Assembly: GCA_003168335.1 (NCBI GenBank)
Contig: PMSM01000003.1
Location: 434,001 to 498,000, forward strand
Source: Blastocatellia bacterium
GTDB lineage: Bacteria; Acidobacteriota; Blastocatellia; Pyrinomonadales; Pyrinomonadaceae
DNA: 64,000 nucleotides
Direction of reading: 5' to 3'
Both the position numbers and the translations under genes were made by a program. Positions within the stretch are counted from its first letter, which is position 1; every line of letters begins with the position of its first letter. Below the pieces are notes generated by a model, which ran no database searches, was not told the origin of the DNA, and worked only from the letters and a program-made list of their open reading frames with translations. Positions 35,237 to 43,998 of the stretch are shown here, in pieces.

Positions 35237-36006
35237 TTCTTCCCTCCGGGAGCGCGGACACCCTGTCCGCCGGGCTTGATGCTCGGCGTTTGGGCCGCTT
35301 GCGCCGCGGGCATCTGGCTCAACTGCAAAGCGCGAATGTAGGCGATGATCTTCCAACGATCCTCAACCGGGATCTGTGACGCATAGGAAGGCATCGCGCC
35401 CCAACCGTTGGTCATCGCATCAAAGAAATGCCCGACCGGCGCCTGGCGCAGACGATCCTGGTGATACGAAGCGGGCAAAGGTTTGTTAAAGCCGCGGCGC
35501 GCGATCATGCCGTCGCCATCACCGGTCGCGCCGTGGCAAACTGAACAGAAAATGTCGTAGCGCTGCTGGCCGCGATCGAGCACCTCTTTGGTGATCGGAA
35601 AAGGAAACGTCTCGACGTCATCCGGATACAACGCCGCGGAAGCGCCGGTGGTCGAGACCGGAGTCGCGGCGCCCGGCGGTACCGGCTGGGCCGTGGTGCC
35701 GGCATTCGATTTCTTTCCGAAATAGAATTCGCGATCGGCGCGCAGGTAACCACGCGGCACCGTGCCCGGAACCAGCGGTCGCGATGAGAGACCGTCCCGG
35801 AAGAAAGAGTTCTCGCGAAAAGCTTTTGCCTTGGGCTGGTCCTGCATGTCTCTTCTGCAAGCAGAGGTGAGCAGTAAGCAGTAAGCAGTGAGCAGCAAGC
35901 ACAAGAGACGCCGGGACGCGGGGAAGCGGGGGCGCGGCGAAAAAGATTTCTCCGTGTCTCCGTGTCTCCGGGTTTCCGCGTCGGGTGTTTTTCTACAGCT
36001 CAACAT
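35233..36006 (-). CDS. actE: ACIII subunit ActE (monoheme cytochrome c lipoprotein)
   Basis: The 257-residue protein carries one heme c site, FCSVCHGATGDGDGM (near residue 160), and a Met ligand in GWGAMPSYAS, as in the monoheme subunit of ACIII. ATG 36006 has gagagg six bases upstream and overlaps the actD end by 14 bases. The N-terminus is odd: a polar stretch TPDAETRRHGDTEKSF, then LLCLLLTAYCLLLTSACRR as signal and lipobox, both encoded by intergenic-type repeats. The C-terminus GGQGVRAPGGKK is encoded by a family B repeat. Confidence 0.9.
   Translation of the reverse strand: MLSCRKTPDAETRRHGDTEKSFSPRPRFPASRRLLCLLLTAYCLLLTSACRRDMQDQPKAKAFRENSFFRDGLSSRPLVPGTVPRGYLRADREFYFGKKSNAGTTAQPVPPGAATPVSTTGASAALYPDDVETFPFPITKEVLDRGQQRYDIFCSVCHGATGDGDGMIARRGFNKPLPASYHQDRLRQAPVGHFFDAMTNGWGAMPSYASQIPVEDRWKIIAYIRALQLSQMPAAQAAQTPSIKPGGQGVRAPGGKK
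35860..35985. repeat. Heptamer and ETRRHGDTEK-type repeats at the actE 5' end
   Basis: agcagtaagcagtaagcagtgagcag (family F) is followed by a tract tctccgtgtctccgtgtctccgg encoding ETRRHGDTEK in the actE frame. Both lie wholly inside the coding sequence. Confidence 0.7.
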
Positions 36007-36553
36007 CGACGACCTCTCTCGCTTCCAGACTCTTCAAAAACCGCCTCGCTTCGTCATGATCGAATTTGGGATCCTTTGATTCGATTACCAGAAAGAAACT
36101 ATCGCGCGTCGCCAGGGCAAAATTCGGCGCATTGAAAACCGGATGATAAGGCTGCGGCAGCTTGTTTAGCGCCAGCATGCCGAATACGGCCGCGAACGCG
36201 GCGCACAGAACGATGCATTCAAACGTAATCGGAATAAACGCCGGCCAACTGTTGAAAGGTTTGCCGCCGACATTGAGGGGATAATTGATCACTTCCATCC
36301 AGTACTGCATGAAGAATCCGCCCAGGCCGCCGATAATCCCGCCGGCCAGGACAATCAGCGGCAGGCCGGTGCGGGTGAATCCAATCGCTTCCGAAAGTTC
36401 TTCGATCGGGAACGGCGAGTAGCCATTGATCTTTCGATAGCCCGCCGCGTACGTCTCGCGGGCGGCCGCGACCAGTGTGCTCGGGTTATCGAACTGGGCC
36501 ATTACGCCGTAGAGTCTTGATGCCTTGGTCTTCACCATATGGGGCCTATTCAC
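35993..36553 (-). CDS. actD: ACIII subunit ActD (DUF3341)
   Basis: The 186-residue protein has two membrane helices (about 78-98 and 118-145) and the DUF3341 pattern YGVMAQFDNPSTLVAAARETYAAGYRKINGYSPFP typical of ActD. It packs against ActC/ActF in known ACIII structures. GTG 36553 follows the actC stop directly; ATG 36538 (MVKTKASRLYG) is an equally possible start. Confidence 0.92.
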   Translation of the reverse strand: MNRPHMVKTKASRLYGVMAQFDNPSTLVAAARETYAAGYRKINGYSPFPIEELSEAIGFTRTGLPLIVLAGGIIGGLGGFFMQYWMEVINYPLNVGGKPFNSWPAFIPITFECIVLCAAFAAVFGMLALNKLPQPYHPVFNAPNFALATRDSFFLVIESKDPKFDHDEARRFLKSLEAREVVDVEL

Positions 36554-37936
36554 CTATCCTTCGTCAACCTCCGCCTCAGGCAGAATAGTTCTCATCTCGA
36601 AGATCGAAATCATCGGCAGGAAGCGAATAAAGAGAAACAGCAAAGCAAAGAAGAAACCAATCGTACCGATGAACATCGCCCAATCCCACTGGGTGGGCGA
36701 GTAAAAGCCCCAGGACGAGGGCAGAAAGTCTCGATGCAGACTAGTCACGACAATCACAAAGCGTTCGAGCCACATGCCGATGCTGACGACCAGGGAGATC
36801 AACCACAGCACCAGCAGGTTCGAACGAATTTTCTTGAACCAGAGCAGTTGCGGTGTCACGCCGTTGCACAGAATTAGCGCCCAGTAGTACGGCGCATAGG
36901 GGCCGTGCATGCGGTTCCAGATCATAAACCGTTCGTACTGGTTGCCGCTGTACCAGCCGAAGAACGCCTCAATCATGTAGCCGTACACCACAATCAAACC
37001 CGTGGCCAGCATGACCTTCGCCATGTTGTGCATGTGGCGCATCGTGATAAAGCTTTCCAGCCCGTAAAGTTTGCGCAGCGGAATCGTCAACAGCAATACC
37101 ATCGCAAAGCCTGCATAGATCGCGCCGCCCACAAAGTAAGGTGGAAAGATCGTCGCGTGCCAACCGGGAATGATGCCGACCGCAAAATCGAAACTGACGA
37201 TCGTGTGCACCGAAAGCACCAGCGGCGTCGCCAGTCCCGCCAGCAGCAGATAAGCTGTCTCGTAACGATGCCAGTGCCGCGCCGAACCGCGCCAGCCCAT
37301 CGCCAGCATGCCATAAACCAGCCGGAACGATTTGTTGTTCGCGCGATCGCGCAACGTGGCAAAGTCGGGAATCAAGCCGACGAACCAGAACAGCGCCGAC
37401 ACCGTGGCGTAGGTCGAGACCGCAAACACGTCCCACATTAGTGGGCTGCGAAACTGGGGCCAGATGCCCATCGTGTTTGGATAGGGAAACAGCCAATAGC
37501 CGAGCCATGGTCGCCCGAGATGCATCAGCGGGAAGACGCCGGCCTGGGCCACCGCGAACAGCGTCATGGCTTCCGCGAACCGGTTGATCGAAGTGCGCCA
37601 TCTCTGTCGCAGCAAAAGCAGAATCGCCGAAATCAAAGTTCCCGCGTGACCGATGCCGATCCACCAGACAAAGTTCAGAATATCCAGGCCCCAACCGACC
37701 GGGATATTCACGCCCCACAATCCGATCCCCTTGAACAGGAGATTGATGATCGCGAGCATCATCAGTTGGAACAGCGCGAACGAAATCGCAAAGCCGACGA
37801 ACCAGCCAAACGGCGTCTTGCGCTTCAACACGATCGCGCTGATCTTGTCGGTGACCGAGCCAAAAGTCAGCTCTGATCCCACGACCGGAGTCGTCGCGTG
37901 AATCGATTGGTGGCGATCGTCTGGTTTCTCGTCCAT
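36554..37936 (-). CDS. actC: ACIII subunit ActC (NrfD/PsrC-like quinol-binding membrane protein)
   Basis: The 460-residue protein has about ten membrane helices of the NrfD/PsrC family, with [57 protein letters not shown], and [19 protein letters not shown]. It binds menaquinol and is next to the iron-sulfur subunit ActB, encoded just upstream. A hydrophilic N-terminal tail of about 45 residues precedes the first helix. Start ATG 37936. Confidence 0.93.
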   Translation of the reverse strand: MDEKPDDRHQSIHATTPVVGSELTFGSVTDKISAIVLKRKTPFGWFVGFAISFALFQLMMLAIINLLFKGIGLWGVNIPVGWGLDILNFVWWIGIGHAGTLISAILLLLRQRWRTSINRFAEAMTLFAVAQAGVFPLMHLGRPWLGYWLFPYPNTMGIWPQFRSPLMWDVFAVSTYATVSALFWFVGLIPDFATLRDRANNKSFRLVYGMLAMGWRGSARHWHRYETAYLLLAGLATPLVLSVHTIVSFDFAVGIIPGWHATIFPPYFVGGAIYAGFAMVLLLTIPLRKLYGLESFITMRHMHNMAKVMLATGLIVVYGYMIEAFFGWYSGNQYERFMIWNRMHGPYAPYYWALILCNGVTPQLLWFKKIRSNLLVLWLISLVVSIGMWLERFVIVVTSLHRDFLPSSWGFYSPTQWDWAMFIGTIGFFFALLFLFIRFLPMISIFEMRTILPEAEVDEG

Positions 37937-37944
37937 CTAATCTA

Positions 37945-38040
37945 ATTTTGGAGTGCGGCGGCAAGCGTAGCGCGACGCCGCTTTGGATTCTGAATAATGA
38001 ACAGATCCAAAGCGCCGCCGTTGTCAGCGCACTCCAAATT
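37945..38040. repeat. TTGGAGTGCGGCG palindromic repeat (family C, copy 1)
   Basis: ttttggagtgcggcggcaagcg...ctttggattc is mirrored by gatccaaagcgccgcc...gcactccaaatt. It fills the actB-actC gap. Copies lie at 43995 and 57341. Confidence 0.8.
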
Positions 38041-38057
38041 TGTCCCCGTCTCCACAG

Positions 38058-41000
38058 TCAGGATTTAATCTCCGGATTCGGATTCCGCAGCGCCGACAGA
38101 TAGGTCGTGCGCGGCCGCGTGTTCAGTTCGCCCAGCAATGAATAGTCTCGCTCCAGCGCTTTCAGCTTCGCCACCTTGCTGTTTGGATCGTTGATGTTGC
38201 CGAACACAATCGCCTCAGTCGGACAGACTGACTGGCAGGCAGTAACGATCTCGCCGTCATGCACCTGGCGGCCTTCAACCTCTGACTGAATCTTTGCTGA
38301 CTGAATTCGCTGCACGCAGTAGGTGCATTTCTCCATCACGCCGCGGCTGCGCACCGACACGTCCGGGTTGCGCATCAACTGATAAGTGGGTGTGTCCCAG
38401 TCCTGGTACAGGAAAAAGTTGAAGCGGCGCACCTTGTACGGGCAGTTATTCGAACAATACTTGGTCCCGACACAGCGGTTATAGACCATGTCATTCAGGC
38501 CTTCGCTGCTGTGCACCGTCGCATGGACGGGGCAAACCGGTTCGCACGGCGCGTTCTCGCAATGCATGCAGGGAACGGGTTGAAAGAAAGGCCCTACGGG
38601 CGTGTTGGCGTCGCCCTTGAAGTAAGCATCGATGCGAATCCAGTGCATCTCGCGGCTGCGAATCACCTGATCCTTGCCGACGATCGGAATATTGTTTTCC
38701 GCCTGGCAGGCGATCGTGCACGCGTTGCAACCGACACAGCCGTTCAAGTCGATCGACATCCCCCACGCGTAGCCGTTCCCCTGATTTTTGTAATCGACAT
38801 CCGGATAAAGCGAGAGATCGTGCAGCTCTTTCTTTTGCTTCTCGCTTTCTTCGCGCAGCTGTTCTTTGTCTTTCAGATATTCTTCCAGAGTCCCTTCGCG
38901 CAGAAGATCGCGGCCTTCCATTGAGAAGTGAACCTGCGTGGTCCCGAGTTCATACCGGCCCGCCGCTTTCGTTGCCTGTGCGCCGAGAGCGGTCCACGGC
39001 GCATCCGAGGCGCGAATTTCGTAAGCATTGAAACCCTGATCGTTGCCGACGCGCCCGGCGCGCCCGCGTCCATAACCGAGATGAATTGTGATGACATCGT
39101 CAGGCTGGCCGGGCATGATCCAGGCGGGGACTGCTTTGCTTATCGCGCGGCCATTTAGTTTCAGTTCGAGTTGATCGACCATCGCCCCGCGGCCGCGCTT
39201 GTCCTCTTCGTAGTTTTGCGGCGCGACGCCGAGCCTCTTCGCGGTGTTCGCACTGATCAAAGCGACATTGTCCCAGGTGATCTTCGTCAGCGGCTTGGGC
39301 AACTCCTGCAGCCAGCCGTTATTTCCAAAGCGGCCGTCGTAGATGGTTGGGTCGGTGCGGAAAATGAGTTCGTAAGAACCGGACGCTGGCGGTTGCGAGC
39401 CACTTGCTGCTGGGAGCGCGGACGTCCCGTCCGCATTTGTTTGCGTCAACGAGCTGGCCCAATCTGATTTGAGCGCGACAGTTTTTGTGGGCAGTGCAGT
39501 GTTAGGAAGAAAGCCGTCGTGCAGACACTTGCGCCACCACGATTCGAAATCAGCTGGCGAAGCCGCAGGAGTCGCGGTTGCAGCGCCCGTCGTCGGAGCG
39601 CCCGCATCCTGCGGGCGGTTCGCGGGCATCTTGCCTGCGTCTTGCACCCGCTCGCTACCGCGAGCGGTTCCGTACCACGTTCGCCAATACTCCTTCACCA
39701 TGTCGTAAGGCTTGCGATCATAGTTCTCTGAAAAGAGCGCGAGCACTTCGTGCGCCGTCCGGCCCTCGTAGAGCGGAGCAATCAATGGTTGGACGATAGT
39801 CACGGTGCCGTCGTACGTGCGTGCATCGCCCCACGATTCCAGGTAATGCGTGGCCGGAATGTGCCAGTGACAAATGTCGGAAGTTTCGTTGTTGTAGAGG
39901 CTGAGGTGCGCGCGCAACTTAACTTTATTCAGTCGATTCAGATCCAGCCTGAGATCGACCGGCGTGTTGTAAGCCGGATTGCCGCCGATCATGATCAGCG
40001 TATCGACGTGCCCAGCGTCAATGTCATTGACGAGTTCGCGCAGTGATTGAGTTTGATCGACTGAGTTGAGTTCGACTGGATCGGTGTAGAAGACTGTCTT
40101 GCCGACGTTGCCGAGAGTGGCGTTCAGCACATGAGCCCATGCGTGAACTTCAGCAGGTTGATCGTCCCCGACAATGACGATGCTGGCTCCTTCACGGAGG
40201 TCGTGTTGCAATGGTCGCAGTAATTCAGAAGGAACAACATTCTGGCTGGACGGCCCAACGTACGGCAATGCCCTTTCGGTTGCCTTCGCCGTGGGGAGCA
40301 GTCCGGAAACGAGAGTCTGCGCGAACGGTGCGACCCCACTTGGTTTCATTCGCCAAGCGTGGTCCGCCACTGCTCCGGTCGTCGTCGGCGTGCTCTCAAC
40401 GACATACAACCGATTCATCTCCGCCTTCTCGCCAGTAATGCGTCGCTTCGCTGCATAGTCGCGCGCATAACGCAGCGAGCCCGGCTGGCAGGCAAGAAAA
40501 TCTGAACCGAGTGAAAGAATCCGATCGGCTTTGCTGAAGTCATAGATCGTATTCACCGGCTGACCGAACGCCATCACGGCACCAGCGCGTGCATTGTCAC
40601 GATTCGCCGGTTCGTATTGGTGCCACTTCGCTTCGGGAAAGTCCGTGAGGATCGATTTCATCTGCGCGGCGAGCGACGGCGATGTGATCGTTTCAGTCAG
40701 GAAGCGCAGGCCCGCGCCCTTCTTCGCTTTCAAGCCATCGCCTTCTTTTTGGATCAGGCCGCGAATTTCAGCCATGAACTGTGTCCACGGCCGAGTCTCG
40801 CCGCGGTACATCGGCGTCTGCGAACGATCGGGATCGTAAAGCGTCAGGATGGAAGCCTGTGAAAAGATGTCAGTCGCGCTTGACCCCTTATCGTTAGGAT
40901 CGCTGTTGCGATTGTTCGGATGATCGGGATTGCCTTCAAGCTTGGTCGGCCGCCCTTCATTGCTGCGCGCAAGCAAAGGTGTTGCTATTCCACCTAACGA

Positions 41001-41348
41001 GAATGCTGTGGCGAAGTAGAGACCTCGACCGGGAATTTCTTCTTCGGGCTGCTTAACGTAAGGGACGATCTTCTCGGGCGGTTGAATCACGCAGCCGCTC
41101 AAGCCTGCGAGCGCCAGCGACGCGCCCATCAATTTCAAAAACGTGCGGCGCTCGACGGGATCGTTCCACTCTTCGGCCTGCTGTGGGAATTCGCGCTGCA
41201 CGAACTCTTCGAAGATGGGAGAGTCGGCCAGTTCTTCAAGACTGCGCCAGTACTGTTTGCCGGAAGATGCGGACGGGACGTCCGCGCTCCCGGCACCGAG
41301 TACGCGGTCACGCAGCAGCTTGAAATTTATGTGACGATCGTTATCCAT
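38058..41348 (-). CDS. actB: ACIII subunit ActB (molybdopterin-like and iron-sulfur protein)
   Basis: The 1096-residue ActB has an N-terminal MoCo-family fold without cofactor (about 1-780) and a C-terminal PsrB-like ferredoxin domain with CVGCNACTIACQAEN, CMHCENAPCEPVCP, CSNNCPYK and CTYCVQRIQ...CQSVCPTEA ligands for FeS clusters. LKLMGASLALAGLSGC near residue 70 is a signal/lipobox. ggaggg precedes ATG 41348. It accepts electrons from ActC quinol. Uniquely, three segments are encoded by repeats: GAGSADVPSASS (near 18-29), ADGTSALPA (near 640) and VQDAGKMPANRPQDAGAP (near 565-585). Confidence 0.95.
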   Translation of the reverse strand: MDNDRHINFKLLRDRVLGAGSADVPSASSGKQYWRSLEELADSPIFEEFVQREFPQQAEEWNDPVERRTFLKLMGASLALAGLSGCVIQPPEKIVPYVKQPEEEIPGRGLYFATAFSLGGIATPLLARSNEGRPTKLEGNPDHPNNRNSDPNDKGSSATDIFSQASILTLYDPDRSQTPMYRGETRPWTQFMAEIRGLIQKEGDGLKAKKGAGLRFLTETITSPSLAAQMKSILTDFPEAKWHQYEPANRDNARAGAVMAFGQPVNTIYDFSKADRILSLGSDFLACQPGSLRYARDYAAKRRITGEKAEMNRLYVVESTPTTTGAVADHAWRMKPSGVAPFAQTLVSGLLPTAKATERALPYVGPSSQNVVPSELLRPLQHDLREGASIVIVGDDQPAEVHAWAHVLNATLGNVGKTVFYTDPVELNSVDQTQSLRELVNDIDAGHVDTLIMIGGNPAYNTPVDLRLDLNRLNKVKLRAHLSLYNNETSDICHWHIPATHYLESWGDARTYDGTVTIVQPLIAPLYEGRTAHEVLALFSENYDRKPYDMVKEYWRTWYGTARGSERVQDAGKMPANRPQDAGAPTTGAATATPAASPADFESWWRKCLHDGFLPNTALPTKTVALKSDWASSLTQTNADGTSALPAASGSQPPASGSYELIFRTDPTIYDGRFGNNGWLQELPKPLTKITWDNVALISANTAKRLGVAPQNYEEDKRGRGAMVDQLELKLNGRAISKAVPAWIMPGQPDDVITIHLGYGRGRAGRVGNDQGFNAYEIRASDAPWTALGAQATKAAGRYELGTTQVHFSMEGRDLLREGTLEEYLKDKEQLREESEKQKKELHDLSLYPDVDYKNQGNGYAWGMSIDLNGCVGCNACTIACQAENNIPIVGKDQVIRSREMHWIRIDAYFKGDANTPVGPFFQPVPCMHCENAPCEPVCPVHATVHSSEGLNDMVYNRCVGTKYCSNNCPYKVRRFNFFLYQDWDTPTYQLMRNPDVSVRSRGVMEKCTYCVQRIQSAKIQSEVEGRQVHDGEIVTACQSVCPTEAIVFGNINDPNSKVAKLKALERDYSLLGELNTRPRTTYLSALRNPNPEIKS
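39411..39435. repeat. Family B repeat inside actB (copy 1, gene-antisense orientation)
   Basis: tgggagcgcggacgtcccgtccgca on the plus strand. In the actB frame it encodes ADGTSALPA. Confidence 0.85.
39594..39665. repeat. Family B2 repeat inside actB
   Basis: ggagcgcccgcatcctgcgggcggttcgcgggcatcttgcctgcg and gctcgctaccgcgagc form nested palindromes related to 3480..3596. In the actB frame it encodes SERVQDAGKMPANRPQDAG. Confidence 0.75.
41269..41293. repeat. Family B repeat inside actB (copy 2, gene-sense orientation)
   Basis: gcggacgggacgtccgcgctcccgg on the plus strand, the reverse complement of the copy at 39411. In the actB frame it encodes GSADVPSA, so a different reading frame of the same element is used. 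Confidence 0.85.
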
Positions 41349-41355
41349 ATTCCTG

Positions 41356-41446
41356 TTCCCTCCACCTTTGGGGGAGGGTTAGGGTGGGGGCTTGTGGCGC
41401 CGTAAGCCCTCACCCCCCCCACCCCTCTCACAACGGAGAGGGGAGC
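41356..41446. repeat. BIME-like palindromic repeat (family A, copy 3)
   Basis: ccctccacctttgggggagggttagggtggggg, a short spacer, then ccctcacccccccca and ccctctcacaacggagagggg. It lies between actA and actB, and its edge is next to the actB ribosome site. Confidence 0.8.
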
Positions 41447-41489
41447 AAGATTACAACTCCTCTCCAACGAAGAGGGCGCTCACTTCAAT

Positions 41490-42158
41490 CTACCGATGAC
41501 AGGTCGAACAACTCGTCAGAACTGCCGGCTCCTGAATGTGATACTTCTTTTTCAAATCCAATCCTTCGGCGATCTCTTGCTTCGTGCTATTTCGCGGTCG
41601 CCACTCCATGTCGAAAATCTTATCTTTCGGTCGCACAAAATTCTCCGGACTCCGATGACACTCCAGGCACCATTCCATTTGCAGCGACGTAGCTTGCGAC
41701 ACCACCGGCATTTGATCGATCCGGCCGTGACAGGTCGAACAGCCGACGCCTTTGTTGACGTGAATTGCGTGATTGAAGTACGCGAAGTCCGGAAGATCAT
41801 GGACGCGGATCCATTCCAGCGGCTTTCCCGTCTTGAAACTGGCGCGCACCGGTTCGAGGTAAGGACTGTCGGCCCAAATTTGTTTGTGACAATTCATGCA
41901 GACGGCCGTGGAAGGAATGCCGGCCGACGCCGCTGTTTCAACCGACGTGTGGCAATAGCGACAATCGATACCGTCATCGCCAACGTGATGCTTGTGACTG
42001 AATTGGATCGGTTGCTGGCGCTCGATCCATTGGCCGGTGTTCCATCCCGACCGGGTAATCTCTGCCGTGACCCAAAGGGCTGCGAACAGAATAAAGACGG
42101 CGCCATAAATCGTGGCCCGCGCCAGATAGTTCGTGCTATGACGGAAAATCTGTGGCAT
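41490..42158 (-). CDS. actA: ACIII subunit ActA (pentaheme cytochrome c)
   Basis: The 222-residue protein has one N-terminal membrane helix (about 17-38) and five CxxCH heme sites: CRYCH, CMNCH, CSTCH, CLECH and CSTCH at the C-terminus. This matches the pentaheme ActA of alternative complex III, which takes electrons from ActB and passes them to ActE or the oxidase. It is the first gene of the cluster; its promoter should lie in the 190 bases shared with the divergent gene at 42352. Confidence 0.94.
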   Translation of the reverse strand: MPQIFRHSTNYLARATIYGAVFILFAALWVTAEITRSGWNTGQWIERQQPIQFSHKHHVGDDGIDCRYCHTSVETAASAGIPSTAVCMNCHKQIWADSPYLEPVRASFKTGKPLEWIRVHDLPDFAYFNHAIHVNKGVGCSTCHGRIDQMPVVSQATSLQMEWCLECHRSPENFVRPKDKIFDMEWRPRNSTKQEIAEGLDLKKKYHIQEPAVLTSCSTCHR

Positions 42159-42351
42159 TGCCGCGGCTAAAAAGTTTTGCTGGTGGACGGACTTGTCCGC
42201 TCATTGTCAGGAGATGGGAGTAGTCCCATCTCTAAACGCTACGCTCGAGAAACTGTACTCAGTTATTACTCTGGAGCGATTACTTTAGCGAGATGAGCAG
42301 ACTTTTTCAAACTAATTAATTAGATCAGTGATAGGATGGCGCCGCAAATAA

Positions 42352-43017
42352 ATGTTCATTGGTCACTATGCAGTCGGTTTAGCGTCAAAGAAACTGGCGC
42401 CGCGCGCATCACTCGGTGCGTTGATTGCGGCCCCAATCCTGCTCGATCTGCTCTGGCCAATTTTTCTGCTGCTGGGTTGGGAACACGTTTCGGTCGAGCC
42501 CAACAGCAATCCATTCCTCCGTCTCAGTTTCGATTCATATCCGATTTCACATGGGCTGCTGGCGGTGGCCGGTTGGGCGACGCTCTTCGCTGCGCTCTAC
42601 TATGGCTTCACGCGTTACGTGCCCGGAACGATAGTGATCTGGCTGGGCGTGATCAGTCACTGGGTGATGGATTACATCGTGCACCGCCCGGACCTGCCGC
42701 TTTACGCCGGTGGCAGTCGCATGATGGGACTCGGATTGTGGAACCATCGCTGGGTGGCGATTGCGGTCGAGGCAGCATTGTTCGCCGTGGGGATTTGGAT
42801 TTATCAGCGCCAGACAAAGGCAAAGGACAAGGTCGGAACCTACGCCTTTTGGGGGTTTGTCGTTCTTCTACTGGCGGCGTATGCGGGAGCAACGTTCGGC
42901 CCAGCACCGCCCGCGAGCATCAAGAAACTTGCCATCGCTACCCTTTGCGCCGCGTTGCTGATCCCCTGGGCCTGGTGGCTCGACAGCCACCGGGAAGCGC
43001 GAGAGGTCGCGCCCTAG
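42352..43017 (+). CDS. YdjM-like membrane protein (metal-dependent hydrolase family)
   Basis: The 221-residue protein has about six membrane helices and the family histidines GHYAVGLASKKLAPR, SHGLLAVAGW and ISHWVMDYIVHRPDLPLY. The HD-like pattern (SHxxMDxxxHRPD) matches the inner-membrane metal-dependent hydrolase/YdjM group. Enzymatic activity has not been shown for most members. It is divergent from actA. Confidence 0.78.
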   Translation: MFIGHYAVGLASKKLAPRASLGALIAAPILLDLLWPIFLLLGWEHVSVEPNSNPFLRLSFDSYPISHGLLAVAGWATLFAALYYGFTRYVPGTIVIWLGVISHWVMDYIVHRPDLPLYAGGSRMMGLGLWNHRWVAIAVEAALFAVGIWIYQRQTKAKDKVGTYAFWGFVVLLLAAYAGATFGPAPPASIKKLAIATLCAALLIPWAWWLDSHREAREVAP

Positions 43018-43033
43018 TCTTTCGCAATCAAAG

Positions 43034-43303
43034 TCACGCGCGCCGCCGGGTAATCAGATTTATCAGCGCTACAAACAGAGCGGCCCCAATAATCGACCAA
43101 ATCACAGGAAAGTGCATTCCGACCACGGGAATGACCAGGAGTTCCGGAAGGTGAAGTTGCCCTGCGATCCACGAGCCCAGCAGGGCACCGATAAATCCGA
43201 GCGCGATCGAAACCAAACAGCCGCCATGCGTGTATCCGCCAATGGCCTGGCCCAGCGCGCCGCAAACACCGGCGATTAGAAGCAGCACCAGAAGTTGAAG
43301 CAT
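43034..43303 (-). CDS. GlsB/YeaQ/YmgE family membrane protein
   Basis: The 89-residue protein has three helices and the signature GQAIGGYTHGGCLVSIALGFIGALLGSWIA of the transglycosylase-associated/stress-response family. ATG 43303 (MLQLLVLLLIAGVCG) is preferred over the track start at 43327 because agagag lies at the right distance. It is convergent with the preceding gene. Confidence 0.88.
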   Translation of the reverse strand: MLQLLVLLLIAGVCGALGQAIGGYTHGGCLVSIALGFIGALLGSWIAGQLHLPELLVIPVVGMHFPVIWSIIGAALFVALINLITRRRA

Positions 43304-43513
43304 AAAAGTTTCTCTCTTTCGTCCCAAGTTTGCAGAACATTAGTCTTCCAAACGCCAGGCCAATATCGTATAATCTGTCGTAGTTCGTTGGCCGTGGGGA
43401 TTCTCCCCGGGTCAGTCAAGTCAACCGTACTTGCCCATCGATTGACCAGCCGATTCGTCTTCCTCGACATCGCAATTTGGGTCGGCATCACTTTTCAATT
43501 AGGAGTTTAGACT

Positions 43514-43903
43514 ATGTCGAAAGTTCTCTCAGCGCTGTTAATTATTGTGGCCACGTTTTCGATCGCACTCTCTCAGGAACCATCGCGAAACAATGAAACT
43601 CGGCCCAGCCAGGGGCTCGCACCAAAAGTGCTCAATGGCATCGGGCGCGCGGATGTTCGCGTTTTTGACGAGAAGGGCAATCCTATCAGAAACGCTTACG
43701 TCAAACTAGAATCGACGCGCACGGACGGCTTTTTCTGCGAGAGTTGGGGCGAGACGGACGCCAGCGGCGTCATCGCTCTGCTGCCGATTCATATGGGTAG
43801 TCTGAAGCTGAAGGTTAAGGCCAAGGGTTACCGACCGCAGGAGCTGGATGTGCCGGCCGACGGCCTGGGTGATCCCGTGCACGTTACTTTAAAGAAGAAA
43901 TAA
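43514..43903 (+). CDS. Exported carboxypeptidase-regulatory-like domain protein
   Basis: The 129-residue product has a signal peptide (about 1-20) and one beta-sandwich domain: GRADVRVFDEKGNPIRNAYVKLES...GVIALLPIHMGSLKLKVKAKGY, the CarboxypepD_reg/CnaB-like fold. A perfect aggag precedes ATG 43514. A strong terminator follows. Function unknown; such domains often mediate surface binding. Confidence 0.78.
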   Translation: MSKVLSALLIIVATFSIALSQEPSRNNETRPSQGLAPKVLNGIGRADVRVFDEKGNPIRNAYVKLESTRTDGFFCESWGETDASGVIALLPIHMGSLKLKVKAKGYRPQELDVPADGLGDPVHVTLKKK

Positions 43904-43943
43904 CTGCTGTTTGTTTCAGCCTCGCAGTTGTTAGTTAATAGGT

Positions 43944-43998
43944 CTCCGCGAGTATCGAGCGATGATCCATCCCGATACTCGCGGAGTTTGAAGTTTTT
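43944..43998 (+). terminator. Rho-independent-like terminator
   Basis: ctccgcgagtatcg and cgatactcgcggag form a perfect 14-bp stem around a 15-base loop, followed by tttgaagttttt. It ends the gene at 43514. Confidence 0.55.

Noticed and set aside
34049-35356. Long N-terminus of ActF
   Set aside because: It overlaps the actE coding sequence in another frame; GTG 35236 with ggaggga and a GTGA overlap is preferred.
36905-37441. Plus-strand ORF of 178 residues, and other long ORFs opposite the act/cta genes
   Set aside because: They are antisense shadows of actC and neighbours, with His/Arg/Gln-rich composition typical of reverse-strand frames in GC-rich genes.
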